Assembly: GCF_018614055.1 (NCBI RefSeq)
Contig: NZ_JAGGPB010000024.1
Coordinates: 1-63,697, forward strand
DNA: 63,697 bases
From: Streptomyces sp. ISL-98
GTDB lineage: Bacteria; Actinomycetota; Actinomycetes; Streptomycetales; Streptomycetaceae
Direction of reading: 5' to 3'
Positions 16,623 through 24,424 of this stretch are shown one piece after another; position 1 is the stretch's first letter; each line of letters opens with the position of its first letter. The notes under the pieces are model-generated. The model was not told where the DNA came from. It saw nothing but the letters and a program-made list of their open reading frames with translations, and searched no databases. The position numbers and the translations under genes were made by a program.

Positions 16623-17123
16623 ATGAACAGCGACAGCGACCTCCAGATCGCCGGCGACATCCTCGCCGTCCAGCACCTTCTCCAGCCCGCCCGCGAGCAC
16701 CCGGCCACTGTTGCCGAGTTCGTCGGGCTCGCCCGCTCCATCGCGGCCGACCGTGCGCAGTGGGAGCACCTCGTCTCGTACGACGCCACGAGCCGCTGGT
16801 ACCACCGGCTGCAGACTGGCCCCGGTTACGAGGTCTGGCTGCTCAGCTGGGTCCCCGGACAGGGCAGCGGGCTGCACGACCACGGCCCTTCCTCCGGCGT
16901 ACTGACGGTCCTCGACGGGGAGTTGACGGAGCGCACGGAGCGGGTGCAGCGCACGCTCGGGGCGGGCGCGCAGCGGGTCTTCGCGCCGGGGTACGCCCAT
17001 GAGGTCGTCAACGACACGCTGGAGCCGGCGGTCAGCCTGCACGTCTACTTCCCCGGCCTGACAGAGATGCCCATGCACGCTGCCCAGTGCTCCCCGGCGG
17101 CCCAGGATGTCGTACCCGCCTGA
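16623..17123 (+). CDS. Cysteine dioxygenase family cupin protein
   Basis: 166 residues from ATG 16623 (MNSDSDLQIAGDIL); GAGGAA lies about 11 nt before it. An in-frame ATG at 16602 lacks such a site. The cupin carries GLHDHGPSSGVLTVL (two histidines of the iron site) and FAPGYAHEVVN (third histidine). Cysteine dioxygenase oxidises cysteine to cysteine sulfinate; bacterial relatives also act on 3-mercaptopropionate, so the exact thiol substrate is open. It ends 13 bp before fbiA and is likely transcribed with or just ahead of it. Confidence 0.8.
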   Translation: MNSDSDLQIAGDILAVQHLLQPAREHPATVAEFVGLARSIAADRAQWEHLVSYDATSRWYHRLQTGPGYEVWLLSWVPGQGSGLHDHGPSSGVLTVLDGELTERTERVQRTLGAGAQRVFAPGYAHEVVNDTLEPAVSLHVYFPGLTEMPMHAAQCSPAAQDVVPA

Positions 17124-17129
17124 CACACT
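17124..17129 (+). promoter_or_regulatory. Candidate -10 element CACACT for a leaderless fbiA transcript
   Basis: CACACT ends exactly 7 nt before ATG 17137. The same hexamer and spacing (CACACT, N7, ATG) precede the LCP gene at 32808. Confidence 0.35.
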
Positions 17130-17136
17130 GCTGTGC

Positions 17137-18093
17137 ATGCGCATTGTGGTTCTGGCAGGCGGTATCGGTGGCGCTCGCTTCCTCCGCGGCCTCAAGTCGG
17201 CCGCGCCTGACGCGGACATCACCGTCATCGGCAACACCGGTGACGACATTCATCTGTTCGGGCTCAAGGTCTGCCCCGACCTCGACACCGTGATGTACAC
17301 GCTCGGCGGCGGCATCAACGAGGAGCAGGGCTGGGGGCGTGCGGACGAGACCTTCCAGGTGAAGGGCGAGCTCGCGGCGTACGGCGTGGGGCCCGAGTGG
17401 TTCGGGCTCGGCGATCGCGACTTCGCGACGCACATCGTCCGTACGCAGATGCTCGGCGCGGGCTACCCGCTGAGCGCCGTCACGGAGGCATTGTGCGAGC
17501 GGTGGCAGCCGGGCGTACGGCTGCTGCCGATGTCCGACGACCGTATCGAGACGCATGTCGCAGTCGACATGGACGGCGAGCGCAAGGCGATTCACTTCCA
17601 GGAGTACTGGGTGAAACTGCGTGCCTCCGTGGACGCGCAGGCGGTCGTGCCGGTCGGTGCGGAACAGGCCAAACCGGCGCCCGGGGTGCTCGAAGCGATC
17701 GCTTCGGCCGACGTCATTCTCTTCCCGCCGTCCAACCCCGTGGTGAGCATTGGGACCATCCTGTCGGTGCCGGGCATTCGTGAGGCGATCGCCGAGGCCG
17801 GTGTGCCCGTCGTGGGGCTCTCTCCGATCGTCGGGGACGCGCCCGTGCGCGGCATGGCCGACAAGGTGCTGGCCGCCGTGGGCGTGGAGTCCACCGCCGC
17901 GGCCGTCGCCCGGCACTACGGGTCCGGGCTGCTCGACGGGTGGCTCGTCGACACGGTGGACGCGGGCGCGGTGGCCGAGGTGGAGAGCGCCGGGATCCGG
18001 TGCCGGGCCGTACCGCTGATGATGACCGACGTCGAGGCCACGGCCCGGATGGCCCGCGAGGCGCTGGACCTGGCCGAGGAGGTCCGCGCGTGA
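17137..18093 (+). CDS. fbiA: 2-phospho-L-lactate / phosphoenolpyruvate transferase, coenzyme F420 biosynthesis
   Basis: CofD/FbiA joins the phosphorylated three-carbon unit to the deazaflavin FO, giving (dehydro-)F420-0. The 318-residue product starts MRIVVLAGGIGGARFLRGL (glycine-rich substrate loop) and has the family segments VIGNTGDDIHLFGLKVCPD and ILFPPSNPVVSIGTIL. No Shine-Dalgarno precedes ATG 17137, but a -10-like hexamer does. Its stop overlaps the GTG start of fbiB (GTGA at 18090-18093), so the pair is translationally coupled. F420 is used by many actinobacterial reductases. Confidence 0.93.
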   Translation: MRIVVLAGGIGGARFLRGLKSAAPDADITVIGNTGDDIHLFGLKVCPDLDTVMYTLGGGINEEQGWGRADETFQVKGELAAYGVGPEWFGLGDRDFATHIVRTQMLGAGYPLSAVTEALCERWQPGVRLLPMSDDRIETHVAVDMDGERKAIHFQEYWVKLRASVDAQAVVPVGAEQAKPAPGVLEAIASADVILFPPSNPVVSIGTILSVPGIREAIAEAGVPVVGLSPIVGDAPVRGMADKVLAAVGVESTAAAVARHYGSGLLDGWLVDTVDAGAVAEVESAGIRCRAVPLMMTDVEATARMAREALDLAEEVRA

Positions 18094-19439
18094 ATACCCC
18101 GCCGGCGTACCGGGTGTGGGCGCTGCCCGGGCTGCCGGAGGTGCGGGCCGGGGACGACCTGGCGAAGCTGATCGCCGGCGTCGAACCGGGGCTCGTCGAC
18201 GGGGACATCCTGCTCGTCACCTCGAAGATCGTCAGCAAGGCGGAGGGCCGCGTCGTCCGGGCGGCCGACCGAGAGGCGGCGATAGACGCCGAGACGGTAC
18301 GGGTCGTCGCGCGGCGCGGGACGCTTCGTATCGTCGAGAACCGGCAGGGTCTCGTTATGGCGGCGGCCGGCGTGGACGCGTCCAACACCCCTGGCGGGAC
18401 CGTGCTGTTGCTGCCCGTCGATCCCGACGCGTCGGCGCGGGCGATCCGGCAAGGGCTGCGGGACACGCTGGGCGTGGATGTGGGTGTCGTCATTACGGAC
18501 ACCTTCGGGCGGCCCTGGCGCAACGGTCTGACGGACGTCGCGATCGGCGCGGCCGGTGTACGGGTGCTGGACGATCTGCGGGGCGGGACCGATTCGCACG
18601 GCAATCCTCTGAACGTGACGGTCGTCGCCACCGCCGACGAACTGGCCGCGGCCGGTGATCTGGTGAAGGGCAAGGCAGCCGGGCTGCCCGTCGCGGTGGT
18701 GCGGGGGCTTCCTCATGTGGTGGCCGACGACGTGGCTCGTGGCGTGGTCGACGATGTGGCTGATGGTGCGAGCGGTGGAGCTCGGGGCGCTGCCGCGTTG
18801 GTGCGGGGTGCGGCGGACGACATGTTCCGGCTCGGGACCTCGGAGGCTGTACGGGAAGCGGTCACCCTGCGGCGTACCGTGCGGGAATTCACGGACGAGC
18901 CGGTGGATCCAGCGGCGGTACGACGCGCGGTCGCGGCGGCGGTGACGGCGCCCGCGCCGCATCACACGACGCCCTGGCGCTTCGTACTCCTGGAGTCGGA
19001 GACGGCGCGGGTGCGGCTGCTCGATGCGATGCGGGACGCGTGGATCGCGGATCTGCGGGGCGACGGCAAGTCCGAGGAGTCCATCGCGAAGCGGGTGCGG
19101 CGCGGGGATGTGCTGCGCCGGGCGCCGTATCTGGTGGTGCCGTGCCTGGTGATGGACGGCTCACATGTGTACGGCGATGCCCGTCGCGACGCGGCGGAGC
19201 GGGAGATGTTCGTGGTCGCGGCGGGGGCCGGGGTGCAGAACTTCCTGGTCGCGCTGGCGGGTGAGCGGCTGGGGTCGGCGTGGGTTTCGTCGACGATGTT
19301 CTGCCGCGATGTGGTGCGGGATGTGCTGGAGCTGCCGGAGGGGTGGGACCCGATGGGTGCAGTTGCGGTGGGACGGGCGGCGGTTGTGCCGGCTGCGCGG
19401 GCGGGGCGGGATGCGGGGGCGTTCATCGAGGTGCGGTGA
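18090..19439 (+). CDS. fbiB: Bifunctional F420-0:gamma-L-glutamate ligase with C-terminal nitroreductase domain
   Basis: Adds glutamate residues to F420-0; in mycobacteria the C-terminal nitroreductase-like domain binds FMN and reduces dehydro-F420-0. The 449-residue product has a CofE domain (about 1-245) with DGDILLVTSKIVSKAEGRVV and VVITDTFGRPWRNGLTDVAIG, then a nitroreductase domain (about 260-449) beginning LRRTVREFTDEPVDPAAVRR. GTG 18090 overlaps the fbiA stop. The 3' end runs into an 18/19-bp tandem repeat whose first bases include the stop codon region. Confidence 0.93.
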   Translation: MNTPPAYRVWALPGLPEVRAGDDLAKLIAGVEPGLVDGDILLVTSKIVSKAEGRVVRAADREAAIDAETVRVVARRGTLRIVENRQGLVMAAAGVDASNTPGGTVLLLPVDPDASARAIRQGLRDTLGVDVGVVITDTFGRPWRNGLTDVAIGAAGVRVLDDLRGGTDSHGNPLNVTVVATADELAAAGDLVKGKAAGLPVAVVRGLPHVVADDVARGVVDDVADGASGGARGAAALVRGAADDMFRLGTSEAVREAVTLRRTVREFTDEPVDPAAVRRAVAAAVTAPAPHHTTPWRFVLLESETARVRLLDAMRDAWIADLRGDGKSEESIAKRVRRGDVLRRAPYLVVPCLVMDGSHVYGDARRDAAEREMFVVAAGAGVQNFLVALAGERLGSAWVSSTMFCRDVVRDVLELPEGWDPMGAVAVGRAAVVPAARAGRDAGAFIEVR

Positions 19440-19509
19440 CGCTGTGGCGGTGCGGTCACGCCGTGGCGGTGCGGTGACGCCGTGGCGGTGCGTGACGCCG
19501 TGGCGGTGC
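19436..19509. repeat. 18/19-bp tandem repeat, 4 copies, at the fbiB 3' end
   Basis: Units close to GTGACGCCGTGGCGGTGCG begin at 19436, 19455, 19474 and 19492; the first unit overlaps the fbiB stop codon (TGA 19437-19439). Differences are single-base. Confidence 0.9.
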
Positions 19510-19644
19510 CGTCGGGTTTTGCGGTGTGGTGGCCCCTTTGCGCGGCGCGCGGCGCGGTGCCGGCCGGCCGGCCGTGAGTAGTTGCGGTGGCGCGGTGGCG
19601 GTGGGGTGGTTGCGGTGCGGTGCCGGGGTGGGGATTCCCCTGGC

Positions 19645-19701
19645 CGCCCCCTCCCGTAACTGGGGCTCCGCCCCAGACCCCGGTCCTCAAACGCCGGACG
19701 G
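19645..19701. repeat. Dispersed Streptomyces-type intergenic repeat, copy B
   Basis: CGCCCCCTCCCGTAACTGGGGCTCCGCCCCAGACCCCGG-type element followed by TCCTCAAACGCCGGACGG. The inner GGGGCTCCGCCCC forms a palindrome. It lies just after the DNA glycosylase 3' end. Confidence 0.65.
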
Positions 19702-19710
19702 CCCGCATCG

Positions 19711-20730
19711 CTACAGGCGGGCTATGTTGCCCGGGGTCATTCGGGGGGCTCTCCTGGGTGGGGTTGCGCCCGACAGGAGGATCAGGCGGGCCGCGCGGTG
19801 GCGTTGGCCTTCGTACGGGGTCAGGAGTTCCAGCATCGCCGCGTCGTCCGCCGTGCGGTCGCCTGCCAGGGCGTAGCCGACGATGCTGGGCAGGTGGTAG
19901 TCGCCCACCGAGACCGCGTCGGGGGCGCCGTTGCTGCGTTGCAAGGTCTCCGCAGCCGTCCAGGGACCGATACCCGGGATCAGTTGCAGTCGGGCGGACG
20001 CGTCCTCGGGGGACATCGCTGCCGCCTCCTCCAGGCGTCTGGCCACCCGTACCGCCCGCACGACCGTCGCCGAGCGCTTACTGTCCACGCCCGCCCGGTG
20101 CCATTCCCAGGACGGGATCAGCGACCAGGTGCGGGCATCAGGAACCACGTGCATCCCGCCGTCCACCGGGCCGGGGGCCGGTTCGCCGTACTTGCGGACC
20201 AGCAGTCGCCATGCCCGGTACGCCTCGTCCGTCGTGACCTTCTGCTCCAGGATCGACGGAATCAGGGATTCCATCACCAGGCCGGTCCTGCCGAGCCTCA
20301 ACCCCGGACACCGACGCCACGCCTCCGCCACGATGCGGTGGCGCGGGGCGAATGCCGACGGATCGTCCAAGCTGCCCAGCAGCGCCGGTAGTTGGGCCAG
20401 GAGCCAGTCCGCTCCCTCGCCCCAGGCGGCCGCCTCCACCTCGCCGCCCCGCATGGCGACCCGCATCGTGCCGGGGCCCGCGGGTGTACGGCAGGACCGC
20501 CAGACGGAGCCGTCGGGCGTCCTGCGGAATGTGGGGTCGTACGGGCCCCGCCTCAGGGGGCCGAGGACCAGGCCGAGGTCCAGCGGGCCCTGCGGGGTCC
20601 ACTTCCGGGTGAGGGCGGGGGATGCCGGGGACGGGGCCGGCTGGGATCCAGGGCGTGGCGGGGGTATCGCCGCTTCGCCGCCCCGCACCGTGGTGCGGGT
20701 GACGGGGCGAGGGGCGAAGCGTCCTGCCAC
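19711..20730 (-). CDS. DNA-3-methyladenine glycosylase family protein (HhH-GPD, AlkA-like)
   Basis: Base-excision repair enzyme predicted to remove alkylated bases. In the 339-residue product the helix-hairpin-helix-GPD region is clear: LIPSILEQKVTT, then LIPGIGPWTAAETLQRS, and VSVGDYHLPSIVG, where the aspartate is in the catalytic position. The N-terminal 150 residues are divergent and proline-rich. I prefer GTG 20730 (VAGRFAPRPVTRTTVRGG) with CTGAGGA about 9 nt upstream. The frame stays open to GTG 20808, through an octamer repeat that would encode RPQDLKTS repeats, but that start has no ribosome-binding site. Confidence 0.82.
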   Translation of the reverse strand: MAGRFAPRPVTRTTVRGGEAAIPPPRPGSQPAPSPASPALTRKWTPQGPLDLGLVLGPLRRGPYDPTFRRTPDGSVWRSCRTPAGPGTMRVAMRGGEVEAAAWGEGADWLLAQLPALLGSLDDPSAFAPRHRIVAEAWRRCPGLRLGRTGLVMESLIPSILEQKVTTDEAYRAWRLLVRKYGEPAPGPVDGGMHVVPDARTWSLIPSWEWHRAGVDSKRSATVVRAVRVARRLEEAAAMSPEDASARLQLIPGIGPWTAAETLQRSNGAPDAVSVGDYHLPSIVGYALAGDRTADDAAMLELLTPYEGQRHRAARLILLSGATPPRRAPRMTPGNIARL

Positions 20731-20751
20731 GGGTCGGTCCTCAGGTCTTCT

Positions 20752-20806
20752 GGTCTTGAGGTCTTGAGGTCTTGAGGTCTTGAGGTCTTGAGGTCTTGAG
20801 GTCTTC
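20752..20806. repeat. 8-bp tandem repeat (GGTCTTGA), 6 perfect copies plus partial
   Basis: Perfect copies at 20752-20799, then GGTCTTC to 20806, in the leader of the DNA glycosylase gene, about 20 bp upstream of its GTG start. Since 8 is not a multiple of 3, each copy gained or lost shifts any frame that starts upstream of it. Confidence 0.95.
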
Positions 20807-20850
20807 ACGTATCGGGAGGTGCTGTCCTTCGAGCGTACGGGCTGCTCGCC

Positions 20851-21933
20851 CTACTGGTCGGACGAGAAGCGGACCGACGCGTCCGGAAGGGTTGCGCCGC
20901 ACCACACCCGTATGCCCTCGCGCAGCTCGTTGTCCGCGCCCACCGTCGCACCGTCGCCGATGACCGCGCCGGACAGGACCGTACGGGCGCCGATCACCGC
21001 GCCCGCCCCGATCAGCGAGTCGGTGATCACCGCGCCCGCGCCGACCACCGCGTCGGCCAGGACCGCGCTCCCGTCGATACGGGCGCCCTCGCCGACCACC
21101 GCCCCCGCGCCGACCACCGTGCCGCCGGTCAGCTTCGCGTCGCCGGCGACGGACGCGGTCGGCAGGACCAGCCGGTCGCCGCAGCGGCCCGGGACCGCCG
21201 GGGACGGGGCCCGGCCGAGGACCAGGTCGGCGGAGCCGCGGACGAAGGCCTGCGGGGTGCCGAGGTCCAGCCAGTACGTCGAGTCGACCATGCCCTGGAG
21301 GTGGGCGCCGGAGGCGAGCAGGTCGGGGAAGGTCTCGCGTTCGACCGAGACGGGGCGGCCTGCCGGAATGGTGTCTATGACGGAGCGGCGGAAGACGTAC
21401 GCGCCCGCGTTGATCTGGTCGGTGACGATCTCCTCGGGGGTCTGGGGCTTTTCGAGGAACGCCGTGACCCGGCCCGTGGAATCGGTCGGGACCAGGCCGA
21501 AGGCCCTGGGGTCCTCGACCCGGGTGAGGTGGAGCGAGACGTCCGCGCCCGACGACCGGTGGGTGGAGACGAGGGCTTCGATGTCGAGGCCCGTAAGGAT
21601 GTCGCCGTTGAAGATGAGCACCGGATCGTCGGGCGAGGAGTGCAGGCGGGAGGCGACGTTGCGGATGGCGCCGCCCGTGCCGAGCGGCTCTTCCTCGGTG
21701 ACGTACTCAAGATGGAGACCGAGGTCCGCGCCGTCGCCGAAGTGCGGCTCGAAGACTTCGGCGAGGTACGACGTCGCGAGGACGATGTGTTCGACTCCGG
21801 CGGCCCGTGCGCGGGCCAACTGGTGGGTGAGGAAGGGCACGCCTGCCGCCGGGACCATCGGCTTCGGTGTGTGCACGGTGAGCGGGCGCAACCGGGTGCC
21901 CTTGCCGCCGACCAGGAGGATCGCTTCAGTCAC
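20851..21933 (-). CDS. NDP-sugar pyrophosphorylase, mannose-1-phosphate guanylyltransferase type
   Basis: 360 residues. The nucleotidyltransferase domain opens TEAILLVGGKGTRLRPLT (nucleotide loop) and contains VLIFNGDILTGLD (metal-binding Asp), FLEKPQTPEE and INAGAYVF. From about residue 255 a left-handed beta-helix of hexapeptide repeats follows (GTVVGAGAVVGEGARIDGSA). Position and type match the mycobacterial GDP-mannose pyrophosphorylase Rv3264c, so formation of GDP-mannose from mannose-1-P is likely, though other NDP-sugars are possible. Start at GTG 21933. With manA and manB it would complete the GDP-mannose pathway. Confidence 0.85.
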   Translation of the reverse strand: MTEAILLVGGKGTRLRPLTVHTPKPMVPAAGVPFLTHQLARARAAGVEHIVLATSYLAEVFEPHFGDGADLGLHLEYVTEEEPLGTGGAIRNVASRLHSSPDDPVLIFNGDILTGLDIEALVSTHRSSGADVSLHLTRVEDPRAFGLVPTDSTGRVTAFLEKPQTPEEIVTDQINAGAYVFRRSVIDTIPAGRPVSVERETFPDLLASGAHLQGMVDSTYWLDLGTPQAFVRGSADLVLGRAPSPAVPGRCGDRLVLPTASVAGDAKLTGGTVVGAGAVVGEGARIDGSAVLADAVVGAGAVITDSLIGAGAVIGARTVLSGAVIGDGATVGADNELREGIRVWCGATLPDASVRFSSDQ

Positions 21934-22017
21934 CTTGTCGTCTCTGCTTCCTGCTGGGGCCGGCCGGGTACGGGCAGGCCAGTGTATGCAGACCGTTCGA
22001 TATGCCCCGGTCGGCCG

Positions 22018-23382
22018 TCACCGGCCCTGCAGTTGGGCCGCGGCGTCCCGGACTCTGCCGAGCTTGTCGTAGAGCTGGCCTCCCGGGCAGTCGGTGTTGA
22101 ATCCGTCCCGGTGTCCCGAGACGACGTTGAGCTTTACGCTGGTGCCTTTCTTGAACCGGCCGTTGCCACCGGACGTGAGGTAGGTCGCGGCGCGCGGGTC
22201 GGCTCCGAACAGGCCGAGCTTCCAGGCGGTGAGGGCGGCAACGCCGTTCACAGCTGCGGTGGACGGATTCGAGCGGCTGTACGTTCCGAGGACGGCGATG
22301 CCCATGCTGTTGTTGTTGAAACCGAGAGTGTGCGCCCCGAGGACCGGGTTGGCCACACCCCCTGCCCGTCCTTCGTAGATGGTCCCGCACTTGTCGATGG
22401 CGAAGTTGTAGCCGATGTCGCGCCAGCCGCTGCTCTTGACGTGGTAGCGGTAAATACTGCGCAGGACTGAGGGCGCCTGCGAGCATTTGTAGTTGTTGCC
22501 GGTCGCGCTGTGGTGCACGAAGGCCGCTTTCACCCGCTTCGTGTAGACGAAGTTGCGCTCGCGGAGACGCTCGTCCGCCCGCCAGCCCCTACGCGTGATG
22601 ATGCGCGGGCGCGGGCCGATGTTCGGTTGCCCGCCCAGTACGACGGCTTCCTCCTCCGTCTCCGCCCGGCTCAGCGGCGCGAGCTCGGTGGCGCCGAGCG
22701 GTCCGAGTTGGGCGTTGACCGCCGAACTCGCGGCCTCCTCGGGCGTCAGGACAACCGGCGGGCCGTCCGCCTTGGAGCCGCCGGGCACCTCCTCGCCGGG
22801 CGGATCGTCACCGGGGTCGACCAGGTCGAGGCGCAGGCCGGTGGGGAGCGGCGCGGGCGCTTCGCCGGCGCGTACGCCGTTCTCGGCCTGTACGCGCACT
22901 TCTACGCCGTCGCTCTTGCCGACCCACAGGGGCGCGGTCGAGCCGCGCACCTTCGCCGAGTCGCGCTCCGCCGTACCCGGGTCGGCCGCGTGCTCGTGGT
23001 TGTGCGTCTCGACGTGGCGCCAGCCGGACCAGCGGGCCGTCCCGGCGGCGCGGGTGCGGACCTGGACCGTGCCGTGGAGTTCGGCGTCGGCGTCGTCCCA
23101 GACGACACCGAGCAGCGAGAAGGGTCTGACGGCGCGTTTACCCACGCCCTGTGGTGCGGTGCCCGGGGGCTCGGTGGCCGAGCGCGCGTCGGGCGGGAGT
23201 GGCGCGAGGGGCAACGACTGAGTGGAGCCGGGCACTGCCGGGCTCACCGGGACGGCCGGTGCCGTGGCCGCCGGAGCGGGGGCGGCCACGGCGCCGGTGG
23301 GCAGGACCAGGGCGGCGGCGGAGGCGACGCCGATCGCGGAAGCAAGGAGTACACGCATGAAACAGATCTTGGACATATTCAT
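22018..23382 (-). CDS. Exported N-acetylmuramoyl-L-alanine amidase / PGRP-domain protein
   Basis: Predicted peptidoglycan hydrolase acting outside the membrane. The N-terminus (MNMSKICFMRVLLASAIGV) is a signal peptide. A middle region of about 200 residues has a beta-rich domain (VRPFSLLGVVWDDADAELHG). The C-terminal amidase_2/PGRP domain starts IITRRGWRADERLR and keeps the zinc ligands in AAFVHHSATGNN and VVSGHRDGFNTDCPG (His and Cys). Start choice is uncertain: ATG 23382 has GGACAG nearby; ATG 23376 and 23358 are also in frame. It is divergent from the TIGR03089 gene. Confidence 0.87.
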   Translation of the reverse strand: MNMSKICFMRVLLASAIGVASAAALVLPTGAVAAPAPAATAPAVPVSPAVPGSTQSLPLAPLPPDARSATEPPGTAPQGVGKRAVRPFSLLGVVWDDADAELHGTVQVRTRAAGTARWSGWRHVETHNHEHAADPGTAERDSAKVRGSTAPLWVGKSDGVEVRVQAENGVRAGEAPAPLPTGLRLDLVDPGDDPPGEEVPGGSKADGPPVVLTPEEAASSAVNAQLGPLGATELAPLSRAETEEEAVVLGGQPNIGPRPRIITRRGWRADERLRERNFVYTKRVKAAFVHHSATGNNYKCSQAPSVLRSIYRYHVKSSGWRDIGYNFAIDKCGTIYEGRAGGVANPVLGAHTLGFNNNSMGIAVLGTYSRSNPSTAAVNGVAALTAWKLGLFGADPRAATYLTSGGNGRFKKGTSVKLNVVSGHRDGFNTDCPGGQLYDKLGRVRDAAAQLQGR

Positions 23383-23483
23383 ACAAATCTGTCCATTGGG
23401 GAGTTGACGAAACGTCGGCCGAACCGGTGTACCTGCGGCCCGTCCACGCCCCGGGACCACCGCCCGCGCCGGAAGCCGCGGCG

Positions 23484-23489
23484 TACCCT
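23484..23489 (+). promoter_or_regulatory. Candidate -10 hexamer TACCCT for a leaderless transcript
   Basis: TACCCT lies 7 nt before GTG 23497, the same layout as at 9682. There is no Shine-Dalgarno sequence. Confidence 0.45.
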
Positions 23490-23496
23490 TGCGCGG

Positions 23497-24261
23497 GTGA
23501 ACGCCACCGATCGCACCCCCGCCGACCTGCTGCGATCCGCTCTCGCCGCGGACCCCGCCCAGCCCCTGGTCACCTTCTACGACGACGCCACCGGCGAACG
23601 CGTGGAATTGTCCGTCGCCACCTTCGCCAATTGGGTGGCGAAGACCGCCAATCTGCTCCAGGGAGACCTCGCCGCCGCACCCGGCGACCGGCTCGCGCTA
23701 CTGCTGCCCGCGCACTGGCAGACCGCCGCCTGGCTGCTCGCCTGCTCGTCCGTCGGAGTGGTCGCGGACGTCGGCGGCGACCCGGCCGACGCCGATCTGG
23801 TGGTCAGCGGACCGGACACACTGGAGAAGGCGCGCGCGTGCGGCGGGGAGCGCGTGGCGCTGGCCCTGCGCCCCCTGGGCGGCCGCTTCCCGCAGGCGCC
23901 CGCCGGGTTCGCGGACTACGCCGTCGAGGTGCCCGGGCAGGGTGACCGTTTCGCACCGTTCGCCCCGGTCGACCCGGACGCGCCCGCACTCACCGTCGGC
24001 GGTACGGAACTGACGGCCGCGCAGCTCGTCGAGCGGGCCCGGGCCGACGCCGCCGAGCTCGGTCTCGTACCGGGATCGCGCCTGCTTTCGGGGCTCTCGT
24101 ACGACACCTGGCAGGGGCTTTCGGCGGGTCTGTACGCGCCGCTCGCCGTCGGCGGATCCGTGGTGCTCTGCCGGAATCTCGGGCAGCTCTCCGAAGAAGG
24201 CCTCGCCCAGCGGATCGAGAGCGAGCGGGTCACCAACACCGCGGTACGACAAGAGCTCTGA
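23497..24261 (+). CDS. TIGR03089 family protein (truncated acyl-adenylate-type fold)
   Basis: 254 residues from GTG 23497 (VNATDRTPADLLRSALAAD). The sequence resembles the N-terminal subdomain of AMP-binding enzymes (LVTFYDDATGERVELS, LQGDLAAAPGDRLALLLPAHWQTA) but lacks the C-terminal ATP/adenylate motifs, so it probably has no ligase activity. The family is actinobacterial and of unknown function. Its place beside an LCP gene matches the mycobacterial pair Rv3267-Rv3268. It is the first plus-strand gene before the LCP series. Confidence 0.85.
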   Translation: MNATDRTPADLLRSALAADPAQPLVTFYDDATGERVELSVATFANWVAKTANLLQGDLAAAPGDRLALLLPAHWQTAAWLLACSSVGVVADVGGDPADADLVVSGPDTLEKARACGGERVALALRPLGGRFPQAPAGFADYAVEVPGQGDRFAPFAPVDPDAPALTVGGTELTAAQLVERARADAAELGLVPGSRLLSGLSYDTWQGLSAGLYAPLAVGGSVVLCRNLGQLSEEGLAQRIESERVTNTAVRQEL

Positions 24262-24424
24262 GGGCCACCCGTCCGGCCCACCGGCTGCCGAGCCCCCCGG
24301 CCACGGGCCCGGCCGCGGTACATGATCGGCGGTACGCATCGCACAACCAAGCGCGAGGCTCAGCCGTCTACCCCTGCGACCGGCGGCCCAGCTCTCCGCC
24401 GACTCCGTGAAGGATGGACGAGAC

